14,982 bases of DNA from Discostella pseudostelligera (taxonomy: Eukaryota > Bacillariophyta > Thalassiosirophyceae > Thalassiosirales > Thalassiosiraceae): assembly GCA_036940085.1 (NCBI GenBank), contig JALLBK010001434.1:1-14982 (forward strand), in the 5' to 3' direction. Position 1 is the stretch's first letter; the number at the start of each line of letters is the position of its first letter. The notes under the pieces were generated by a model. The model was not told the DNA's origin and searched no databases. It was given only the letters and a program-made list of their open reading frames with translations. Made by a program: the position numbers and the translations under genes. Of the stretch, positions 7,024 to 14,982 are shown in pieces.

Positions 7024-8310
7024 ATGACATCGACAACAGCTGCAACAACATCAATAATGCACGTATTCTTCGTCGTCACACTCTTGGCATGCATGGTCAG
7101 CAAAGAACAACTCACTGTCAACTCCTTCTCCCCATCGAACGGGTATCACCACTGGCGCCCAGCCTCATCGTCGACTCTACAAACTGATACTTCGCGATCA
7201 ACATGTCAACATTACATGGCACCATCCGGAGGAATGGGCATGTCCAAAACAAAAACAAAAAAGGGTGGTACTGGCAGCTCCAACAACAACAAGGGCATGG
7301 GCAAAAAGTCATCGTCCGATGATACCAAATTCGATGTTGCCAAGGCATGGACCAAACTTCAAAAATCATACGATGATATCATGTCGGAATCGAATACTTC
7401 CAAATCGAAAAGCAGTGATGATGATGACGAATGGGAAGAATCGACCATGGAGATTACCACGGAATATATTGTCACGGCACGATGCAAATCTGGATCTACA
7501 TTATCATCATCTGATAACAATAGTGCCTACCGATCCTCCTCTGATTGGATTCCTGTAGCACAAGTTTGCATCGTCCGTCCAATCCATTTAGAAGAACCCG
7601 AAAATGCTGCTGCTCACAAAGGCATCATCTTACCACCCCAAGCCACCATCTCTTACTACTGTCGTGAAATAAGCTACGCTGCCACACTCGCCGCACCCAT
7701 CCTAAAATCCTTACCACGCAACCTCATCGAATATGGATATGAACCCATTGATTCCTTCATGAAACACGTCTATGAGGATGTTATCTCCGGCAAAACCGCC
7801 GACAGTTATGTCAATGGCAATAATGAAAAGGTCAAAATGACCAAATCGAATGCACGGTCGATATTGCAACTCGAGGAGGGATGCAATGATGCTGCATTGA
7901 TTAAACGATCATATAAAAAGTTGAGTATGGCCTATCATCCGGATAGATTTATTAATAGTGATAAGACGAAAGAAGAGATTGAGGAGAGTACACATCAATT
8001 CACGTTGGTGAAGATGGCATATGAGGCATTGAATTCGGGTGTACGTACTAGCACCAATGGTAGTGATAGTGATGGGATGATAGTGAATGGAGAAGAGCCA
8101 TCTATGAAACGATCGTCATGGTATGAATCCTTGGGTGGGAAGAGTCGTACCGAATTTGTCGGTCCTATTGAATTGTTGAGTGTTGACAAGGCGAGTGCCT
8201 TGTGCAATAAGGCATTCAAGTGTGGTGTGATTGGATTAGATCCGGATATTACCATGGCGTTTGTTGTAAGGAATCATCAGGCTCATGCCTCAACCTCGAC
8301 TATGCGGTGA
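7024..8310 (+). CDS. J-domain (DnaJ/HSP40-like) protein, probable plastid precursor
   Basis: A single exon encoding 428 residues from the ATG at 7024. J-domain proteins stimulate the ATPase of Hsp70 through the HPD loop. The N-terminus has a hydrophobic core (about 12-24), then VNS and Phe35 followed by SPSNG, which resembles the signal-peptide cleavage motif of diatom plastid precursors; the next 60 residues are rich in Ser, Lys, Thr and Gly and nearly free of acidic residues, as expected for a transit peptide. An acidic stretch lies at 131-139. A block at about 178-260 with WIPVAQV, EYGYEPIDSF and KHVYEDV looks conserved but belongs to no family I can name. The J domain is at about 276-338 with YKKLSMAYHPD and an intact HPD (305-307). 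The C-terminus has WYESLGG (366-372) and GPIELLS. It is not a classic type I DnaJ: there is no Gly/Phe region or zinc finger. The start is uncertain, because an in-frame ATG at 6841 would add 61 residues; I preferred 7024 because it places a signal peptide at the N-terminus. Convergent with the SDR gene. Confidence 0.82.
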   Translation: MTSTTAATTSIMHVFFVVTLLACMVSKEQLTVNSFSPSNGYHHWRPASSSTLQTDTSRSTCQHYMAPSGGMGMSKTKTKKGGTGSSNNNKGMGKKSSSDDTKFDVAKAWTKLQKSYDDIMSESNTSKSKSSDDDDEWEESTMEITTEYIVTARCKSGSTLSSSDNNSAYRSSSDWIPVAQVCIVRPIHLEEPENAAAHKGIILPPQATISYYCREISYAATLAAPILKSLPRNLIEYGYEPIDSFMKHVYEDVISGKTADSYVNGNNEKVKMTKSNARSILQLEEGCNDAALIKRSYKKLSMAYHPDRFINSDKTKEEIEESTHQFTLVKMAYEALNSGVRTSTNGSDSDGMIVNGEEPSMKRSSWYESLGGKSRTEFVGPIELLSVDKASALCNKAFKCGVIGLDPDITMAFVVRNHQAHASTSTMR

Positions 8311-8494
8311 ATGAAACCAGAGGATGGATCGATAAAAAGGTTGTGGATAGAGGTTTGGAATTATACACAAATATGTACTAAAGTTAAGGTCTAAGAAGTC
8401 CACTCGTTATTCTCTCGTGTTGTTTTACTTCTCATTCCGATGAAATCACACATTGAGCAATAATCCACTAGGCAAAGAGTCTGCTACGTAAAAA
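8311..8494. other. Convergent intergenic region between J-protein and SDR genes
   Basis: The 184 bases between two stop codons on opposite strands should hold both 3' UTRs. I see no gene, strong hairpin or clear polyadenylation signal in it. Confidence 0.55.
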
Positions 8495-10117
8495 TCAAAT
8501 AGTCTTGGGTCCAGCAATGCCCACATCTCCGTAACCTCCCACAACCTCCTCACCCTTCTTACCCAACCGTCCAGTCTCCCCTTTATCCAACTGTTCAAAC
8601 GTCTGTCCCATCGCCAACTGCGATGCATCCTGCTTCTCACCAGGCAATAATTGTTGCATAATTGCATACGTCGCCCTAACTACCTCCTCACTTGGTCCAC
8701 GTCCATTATTGTCCACATCTCGTTCCAACCGTGATAATGCAGGCCCAATGGAGGGAGAGGGGGGATAATATCCCTCGGAATTGGCAATGGAGATGGCCTC
8801 GAATGTTTTACCGGTGGCTTCGGGTGTGAAGAGGATGTCGACTAGGATTTTAGCCACATCTTGTCGATTGATCCGACCAACGGCCACGTCGCCCTGGGAG
8901 AAGATGGGTCGTTGATTGGGTGACCAATTGTCATTCAGTCCACAGGGTCGGAAAATGCAGTAATCGACTCCTTAAATATTGTGTATTTGGCATTTGCATG
9001 ACATTGAAGGGGAAATGACTCGAGTCAGTTTGGTACAGCTGTTCATAACACTGTGCACGTATACCACACAAATCAATATCCAACACTGCTTCACGCCCAC
9101 GCAAAATAACTCACCACTTTTTCTCAACTTGTCCTCACTCTCCTTCTTCACTCCCAATATACCAAAAGGATTCAACCTAATAAAAAGAAATGAAGAGAGA
9201 TAGACGGTTGAGGACTCAATCTCAATTCAATAACGCAAAAGTGAAAAATCAATGTGCATGACGACGATAATACCCCATGACAAGCAACCAATGATGAACG
9301 ACGACGATGCTGATGAACAATCAGATCATTCCATTATTTACCTCACGATGGGAATACCTGCACATCCCTCTAACGCCATCTTCTTCTCCTCACTCCATTC
9401 TGGTCGGGTGCATCCCGCAGAACTTAGCATGACTACCTTGGGCAAGACACCACTTCCACCACCAACCGCTGCATCGTTCTTATCATCACTGCTCATAATA
9501 CGTTGGGGTGTATTGACCAAACTTTCTCCCAAGGCAGGCAGACCCACCGCATCAATGGTACCCTTGGCATTGGTCGCCAATCCAAAGATCGCCTTGAGTT
9601 TGGTTAGTAAAGATTGATCAGGTGCATCACTAAAGCCGGTGGCACACCATATCGCTGCATTGCACTTCATATAAACACCATCAATATCACTCGTCAATGC
9701 AGACAAAACATCATCTCGACTACCCAAATCCGTCTGTCGAATCGATAGTAATTCATTAGTAGGATCCAGTACATTTTGTGCCTTGGTGATATCACGTACT
9801 AATGCCAACACGGGGATATTGCGGGATAATAGTTCCCGAACGACATATTTGCCTGTGCGGCCGGTAGCGCCGGCTACGGCGACACGTGTGGGAGACGATG
9901 AAGTCGAAGAGGTGGGTGATGAAGATTCATCAGAGCTGGTGGCGAAGAGTGGTGAAATGATTGCAGCATTTGTTAATGATGATCGCTGATGTTGCAGTTG
10001 TTGAGAGATGATGATGGAGTGAGTGGCAGGTGATTGAAAGGCACTGCTGCTGGTTGGGCTGTGCAGAAGTGCCACTGCGGCGAGAGCCAGTAGGGCGATG
10101 CTCCGATTGTTTGTCAT
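8495..10117 (-). CDS. NmrA-like atypical SDR, probably plastid-targeted, three exons
   Basis: Exons 10117-9342, 9176-9115 and 8970-8495 join to 437 residues. The family has a Rossmann fold that binds NAD(P); plant and algal relatives (Ycf39, TIC62, HCF244-like) work in plastid redox sensing, protein import or photosystem assembly. The N-terminus has a hydrophobic signal core (7-18), then SSSA and Phe27-QSP, close to the ASAFAP plastid motif, followed by a Ser/Thr-rich, mostly non-acidic transit-like stretch. The Rossmann domain starts at about 78 with RVAVAGATGRTGKYVV; GATGRTG (83-89) is the dinucleotide-binding loop. VVMLSSAG (228-235) ends the fourth strand. The classical SDR Tyr-x-x-x-Lys is not present, and the segment KKESEDKLRKSGVDYCIFRP (about 269-288) matches the atypical NmrA-like pattern of a lysine-rich helix followed by SG-x-x-Y-x-I-x-RP. 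C-terminal to it are GDVAVGRINRQDVAKIL and a tail of about 100 residues that I do not recognise. The reaction and substrate are unknown. The ATG at 10117 has A at -3; an in-frame ATG at 10312 would add 65 residues. Confidence 0.88.
8971..9114 (-). other. Intron 2 of the SDR gene (144 nt, phase 1)
   Basis: The exon ends AAA AGT G before GTGAGTTATT, and the acceptor is ATATTTAAG before GA GTC GAT TAC. The split codon G+GA gives Gly280. The join restores the family pattern KSGVDYCIFRP, which neither exon frame gives alone. Confidence 0.88.
9177..9341 (-). other. Intron 1 of the SDR gene (165 nt, phase 2)
   Basis: The donor is ATC GTG AG before GTAAATAAT; the acceptor is CTTTTTATTAG before G TTG AAT CCT. 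The split codon AG+G gives Arg259. The middle exon is only 62 nt and encodes LNPFGILGVKK onward, completing the substrate-side helix of the fold. Confidence 0.88.
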
Positions 10118-10662
10118 GGTCGTCGGATTGTGTGTGCTGGTTTTGGGTTTGGAGTATTTGGATTTGGAGTTCGCTGACGAAGACAAAGATTTGGCGGGAA
10201 CACCAACTGGCCGATTCTTCAACTTCAAGGTCTCTATGTCTGTCTGTCGACGGGTTAACCTCTTGTTGAATCTGTCCGTCGAAAGTGTGTGCAATGCCAC
10301 CACGTGTAGCATAATTCGAGTCGTCGCGTCTCCCGCCAAAGTGATACCACGTGTAAGCTTCGAGTATTTATTCCACAGATTTCCACTCCTCCATCCACAC
10401 CTCTCCTCACCATCATAATCACTCGTACTGGTAATGAATTCTGATGCTGATAATATTATGATTCTACACTACAATTATCAATCTTCTACTGAGTTAGAGT
10501 TTATCATCGTGTACTACTACTACTACTCAGAGGATGATAGGTGGTCTCTTCCTCGTCAATTGATAATCCATAAATATTGTGCATGTCTTGTTCGACTGCT
10601 GCTGTTCAAACAACTGGACGATGATGCAGTGCTCCAAATCCTAACTTCTTCTTGAAAACCAC
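10118..10662. promoter_or_regulatory. SDR upstream region and 3' flank of the RS-rich gene
   Basis: A 545-base gap between the stop of the RS-rich gene and the SDR start, both on the minus strand. It holds TTTGGCGGGAA (10190-10200) and its near reverse complement TCCCGCCAAA (10331-10340), both resembling E2F/DP sites, and two CCACGTGT octamers (10300-10307 and 10347-10354). The SDR reading frame remains open up to at least 10339, with an ATG at 10312. A short TAC run lies near 10513-10528. I see no separate gene. The regulatory reading is inference from consensus only. Confidence 0.5.
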
Positions 10663-13600
10663 TTACTTTTCAATGGAGAACAATTCATCATCGTCTGACT
10701 CATCAGTAACATCTTCCACTACAACAAGGGTACCACAAGACGCATTCATCAACTCTTGTTTTCGAGCCATGATGGCCTCGGGTGTACCTCCCTCTCCTTC
10801 TGTTCTACAATCGTTACTATTTCCATCCTTTACCAAATAACATGATTTGATGTATGGTGGACTACTACCAGTTGAGGAACGACGACGTTCTTGTAGCCGT
10901 TGCTCTTCAGTCGCAGCTGCGGCTGTTCCTCCTCCTCCTGCTTTCCCTCCATGACGTCTGGAAGAACTATCTTCTGCCAATTCCGCCACAGCCATAATGG
11001 AGGTAAGAGAATCCATGGGATGGCGTGACGTCGATGGCCGACGCCTCGGTCTAGAATTCGATCGACGACGAGGACGACGATCGTGATGATCGCTGTGATC
11101 ATCATCATCATCATCCTTCTTGGACTTGCTATCCTCAATAATCCTATTGAATGGACTACGACTCCGAGGCCGACCGTGATGTCTGCGCTGGCTACCATTA
11201 CTATTGGAGCGACCATGATGTCCGTCATGTCTTGAACTTGATCTACGCGACGAAGATGGCGATCTCGACGACTTGTATGGCGATTGAGACCGACGACGTG
11301 ATGATGCTGACGATACCGAGTGGTTATCACTCCTGTCTCTTCTGTTACGAGAGGACGATCGACGTCGGTTACTGCTACGACTAGTGGATCGCTGCCGTTC
11401 TTTCTCCTGCTCTTGTTGTCGTTGAGAGGATGACCCTCGAAGTCGTGATGTCAATCGGCTAAGACTTCGGCTCCTACGATTGCTTCCACTACCAGGTTCA
11501 CCGTCGTGGTCGGTGCTAGAGGAGGACGACTTGGCTTTTTTGTATTCCGCCAACGTCATCAAATTATCCCAGCTAGTCTTCTTGCGCATATTATTTGGCA
11601 GTTGAATGGTGTAGTAGGGTATTTCAAGGACGGCGTCGACATGTACTTCCAAAATTTCAACTGCACACGGATAACGAAATGCACAGGAGTGAGAAATGCA
11701 AAATATAACTCAAATATTGCATTGATCTGGATGAACAACACTTACCCTCCACAGTCTTCGTGTCGGCATCGTAGTATCTCAACGTCTTGGGTACTTTCCC
11801 AACCTTGTATCGCGCCGTTTCACCAACCGAATACCTGTGCACACTATGTATACCACCCAATTCAGTAAGCGTATTCTTGACTTTGGATGCAAATTTCTTG
11901 ATGGTACGGAAGAAATGCGGCCCCTTTGTTGTCTTCGGTTGTTTTTGCTTCATGTCGATTTCCTCGGTATTATCATTGGTAACGTCGGACGAGCGGTATA
12001 GAGTAATGGACAATCTGCCACTACTGCGGTTGGAACCGCCAGAACTACTTCGAGTTCTTGACTGTGTGCTCCGACTGGCAGATGACGAGCGTCTACCTCT
12101 CGCAGGTGATCTGGAAGGTGGTCTGCGACGATCATGACTGCTGCTCCTGCTGCACTTGCTCGCGCTACTGCATCGTTGACGATGCTCCGCGGATGGCTTG
12201 CCGTAACCATTCCTGCCGTCGTCTTGCTGCTTCTTCGCTCTTGGTACGAGTTGAAGTTCCGACGACTTCTTGGGTGGTGATTCTTCGTCACTACTGCCTA
12301 GACTGGGTGTCAATTCCGGAGGACCATCGCTGGTATTATCAGATTCTTTACCACCAGGAAAAGTAACCTCACGCCTCATTTCCATTCCATCGATCATATC
12401 AAGAACAATCGCTACCGGTTCTTTATCGTCCGCAGTACCCTTTTGATTTGAGATATCACTGATGGAAACTCTCTGAACCATCGGTTCCATAGTTGTCTTC
12501 TTCTTGCTAGTGCTGCGATCACGGCCGCCACCGCCATCACAGCTGTCATGATTGCTGCCCCTCCTGCACCGGCTGCGATCCCTACCACCACCGCCACCAC
12601 CACCATGATCATTATTCTCGTCACTATCGTTACGCTTCACACTCTTGTGGACGACCAAACCACGATGCTGCTCAACATCCCTACCATCGTCATGATGATC
12701 ATCATGATACTTGGTCGTACTACTACCCCGACGCTGCTTGCTAGCACTACAGCTGCGTCCCTCCGAGGTAGTGGTAGTGCTTGACCTCCTCCGACTAGTA
12801 CTACTACTTCGGACAGCTTGAAACACGGATTGATTATCCAACATGTCCTCATACATTTGCTTGTACTTCGTTATCGTCGCCTGTTTCATATTGTCATACT
12901 TGACAGTCCGATCGGTATCATTCGATGATCCTCCTCCTTTGGTCGAGGAGGGTGCTTCTTCTGTGGAAGAGGATGAGTACGAGGGGTCGGTGGATGGTTC
13001 CGAATCGTCAACACTTGCTCGTCCACGTGGTGGTGGTGGCAATAATGAATGCTTGCTCGGTGACGACGACGAAGTCGGCGGCGTGAAGGGCGGAGGATCC
13101 AGCGCCACCGACGTCCTTGGGGAATAGGAGGTTGGAGGATCTGGCGAGGAAGGCGAGTCGAGCGGTGGCGTGGTTGGCTCAGGTGGAATATCATACCCAC
13201 ATAGCACATTAGCGTTGGCAGGATTGTACAGAACCAGCGCGGAGGAGGAGTTATGATTTGCTTCCTCCACAATCACCTCTCCACCTCGTTCTTCTTCGGA
13301 TGTGTCATCACCCGCAACAATCTGTTCTTCAATGCTAGCCCGATGTACAGCGCGATAACGCCTGCTTGACGACGATCGGATACTATCATCAATATCCTCG
13401 AGCCGATTACGCCTGCTTGAAGACGATCGGTGACTCAAACCGTCCTCTACCTCGCGATGTGGATGGTGCCCATGATGATTAGTACCCTCGTGATGATATC
13501 TGCTCGCCGAAGAAGAACGGGCAGCATTCGAATCAATTGGACCATCACCACCACTACCACGACGATTACTCCTACTTAAACCACATTTATCTTTCTCCTC

Positions 13601-14476
13601 CTCCTCCTCGCGATGAGGATGGTGCCCATGACGACTACCCTCGTGATGATATCTACTGGTCGAAGAAGAACGGGCAGTATTCGAATCGATGTTTCGATCA
13701 CCACCACGACGATTATTGTTCCTGCTCGGGGATCTACCCGAAGAATAATCACTTGACCGTCGATCGCTCGGCCGACGAGGATTGGATCGAGAACGTTGTT
13801 GCGCTTGGTGCTGATGTTTTTGTTGCTGCTGACGCTTGTTCTTGCTGTTTTGCTGTGAATGCTGCACATACTGACGACTCCTACTGCTACTACGAGGATT
13901 GTGATGATGATGCTCCTCCTCCACATAGAGCCCCTCTGGAGCAGCCGAAGATGATGCATACGACGATGCAGCCGATGTGGAAGAATCAGTGCTGCTCACA
14001 TCGAGGATTTGCTGGTAGCTCCTTCGTGGTTGGGGTGCATAAAAGGATGGTGATGATCGAGGTGGTGGAGAATGATGACGATGATGTCTCTCCTTATCCT
14101 CAGAATCCTCAGAATCATTATCATCGTAGTGCTTGTGTCCTTTCCCCGAAGATGATCTTCGCCGTTGTTCACCAGGATAGTATCGTCCATTCGACTTGGG
14201 CCTTGCTTTCGCATTCTGATGCTGCTTCTGCTGCAAAGATTTACGACGACCAGCCCCTCTACCTGAACTTGCGAACCGACCATCATCACGTGAGCGATGG
14301 TCTTGTTTCTGTCGAATAGGAAGAGGCGGCGGTTTCCTTACAGAGTAATACCCCTCATCACGTTCCAGAATTAGAAATCCATCATCGTTCCAAGTTCGTA
14401 ATCCAGTAGTAGATGCGCTGGGAGAGCCGGAGAATCGATCAGAGTCAGAGAGACCCAGGTGTTTCAATGGTGCCAT
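10663..14476 (-). CDS. Ser/Arg-rich disordered protein with a split SH3-like (YYTI) domain
   Basis: Exons 14476-11746 and 11660-10663 join to 1242 residues. No named family is recognised. Nearly all of it is low-complexity: a Ser/Arg/His/Gln-rich N-terminal half with a 52-residue internal duplication (262-342), a Pro-rich segment (about 430-485), a short probable helix KYDNMKQATITKYKQMYEDM (526-545), Gly/Asp/Arg-rich runs (595-660), then RS-rich stretches (770-820). The one globular-looking part is about 882-945: YSVGETARYK, then VEILEVHVD, then PYYTIQL (925-931) and a Lys/Thr-rich end. I recall this V-H-x-D ... YYTI-x-L pattern from many diatom and oomycete proteins as a small SH3/Tudor-like barrel. 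A basic amphipathic helix (855-870) precedes it. The tail is a long RS domain (about 960-1130) and ends acidic. There is no signal peptide, so a nuclear or cytosolic location is likely; the RS content would fit speckle or mRNA-processing partners, but there is no RRM, so it is not a canonical SR splicing factor. The start ATG has a good context (AAC ATGG). Confidence 0.8.
11661..11745 (-). other. Intron of the RS-rich gene (85 nt, phase 1)
   Basis: The donor is ACT GTG GAG G before GTAAGTG and the acceptor is CGTGTGCAG before TT GAA ATT. The split codon G+TT gives Val911 and makes the continuous stretch TVEVEILEVHVD. Without splicing the frame stops after 28 further codons. Confidence 0.9.
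13451..13693 (-). repeat. Coding tandem duplication of about 156 nt (52 residues)
   Basis: Inside the RS-rich gene, residues 262-290 and 313-342 are near copies: both read IDSN-x-ARSSS-x-SRYHHEG, then a HGHHPHRE block. The DNA copies (13693-13607 and 13540-13451) are also clearly similar, so this is a recent duplication and not only convergent composition. One copy has an extra codon. A smaller echo, RSSSSRR-x-R, follows at 350-358 and 367-375. Confidence 0.85.
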
Positions 14477-14982
14477 GTTTTGATGAGAGAGTTAAGAAGA
14501 TGCTGATGATGATGGGTAGGTGTGCAGTAGTTGTTCCTCTCGACCTCGATGGTGCCAATAACAATTGAAAATCAATTGAAAGAAGATGAAGAAGATGATG
14601 CTGATGATGGGAGTGCAGTAGTTCTTGATCTCGACCTCGATGATGTTGATGCCAATAACAATTGCCAATCAACTAACTGCCCTAACCCCTTTCATTGGAT
14701 AGACAATGCGTCTTTCCAATAATTTAGATCGTAGGAGTAAATAATATCAGTCTGAGCAAAAAGTGATCATCTCCGTTGTGGAGGAAACATTAATTGCTAC
14801 CTTCGCCTCTTTCATTGAAGTGATGAATGTACCTTCTCCTTCTCTCGTCCAATGCACGAGACATTTCCCTATCTGTTATTCAATCACGTTCCGATTCCTC
14901 GCATTGAATGCAGTCGATGAATGCCACAAAAGGACAACATCACTCGATATTGGGAGGGAGATGCCAATCAATTTCATAGACA
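14477..14982 (-). promoter_or_regulatory. Upstream region of the RS-rich gene
   Basis: 506 bases to the window edge with no credible gene. The part next to the start codon carries an imperfect direct repeat (about 14494-14579 and 14590-14676) described separately. The outer part (14700-14982) is plain A/T-leaning DNA with CATTGAA-like words and nothing I can name. Short open frames here are not supported by any recognisable protein. Confidence 0.45.
14494..14676. repeat. Imperfect direct repeat of about 85 bp ahead of the RS-rich gene
   Basis: Both copies share GATGCTGATGATG, then GTGCAGTAGTT, CTCGACCTCGATG and GCCAATAACAATTG in the same order. The offset is 91 bp at the GCAGTAGTT block and 97 bp at the GCCAATAAC block, so one copy has a 6-bp insertion of the GATGAT type. 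Copies lie just upstream of the ATG at 14476, in the presumed 5' leader or promoter. Confidence 0.85.

Noticed and set aside
13537..14319. A 260-codon open frame on the plus strand inside the RS-rich gene, rich in His, Asp and Tyr.
   Set aside because: It is the complement of Ser/Arg/His codons of the sense gene, has no recognisable domain, and its composition follows directly from the sense repeats. The sense strand has a spliceable, continuous 1242-residue product.
10663..14476. RS-rich protein as a silaffin-like biosilica protein or a canonical SR splicing factor.
   Set aside because: There is no signal peptide and it is Arg-rich, not Lys-rich, against silaffin; there is no RRM, against a canonical SR factor.
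14531..14722. Short plus-strand frame with Asp/Glu runs over the upstream direct repeat.
   Set aside because: Its Asp/Glu content reflects GAT/GAA repeats and no start context or homologous domain supports it.

Overview
The window looks like nuclear DNA of a photosynthetic stramenopile, most likely a centric diatom. Four things support this. Introns are short (85-165 nt) with GTAAG/GTGAG donors. One cyclin has the layout I associate with the large diatom-specific cyclin group. Two proteins start with a signal peptide followed at once by Phe, the ASAFAP-like plastid-targeting signature of algae with secondary plastids. Many proteins carry long Ser, Gln, Asp or His low-complexity stretches. I saw no rRNA, tRNA, transposon, CRISPR array or prokaryotic operon. 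The organism call is inference; I could not search any database.

Layout from left to right: a CTGTTG microsatellite at the edge (1-60); a 5-alpha-steroid reductase (SRD5A/DET2 family, + strand, 423-1328); convergent to it, a cyclin (- strand, 1626-3098); about 1 kb of non-coding DNA with short direct repeats and CACGTG boxes (3099-4100); a three-exon tRNA uracil-C5 methyltransferase of the TRMT2A type with an N-terminal RRM-like region (- strand, 4101-6720); divergent from it, a probably plastid-targeted J-domain protein (+ strand, 7024-8310); convergent to that, a three-exon, probably plastid-targeted NmrA-like atypical SDR (- strand, 8495-10117); and a two-exon, 1242-residue Ser/Arg-rich protein whose only folded-looking part is a small SH3-like domain split by the intron (- strand, 10663-14476). 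The remaining 506 bases are upstream DNA of that last gene and hold an imperfect direct repeat.

All five introns were placed by hand from GT/AG sites, reading-frame phase and protein continuity, and all phases close. The six genes do not form an obvious pathway: sterol reduction, cell-cycle control, tRNA modification, plastid chaperoning, plastid redox or assembly, and an SR-like protein are mixed, as is usual in a gene-dense eukaryotic locus. I did not find a convincing new multi-gene system. The points most worth checking are the split SH3-like domain in the RS-rich protein, possible dual targeting of the SDR through two in-frame ATGs, the unusual 5-alpha-reductase, and an octamer (CCACGTGT) that occurs in pairs upstream of both the cyclin and the SDR.
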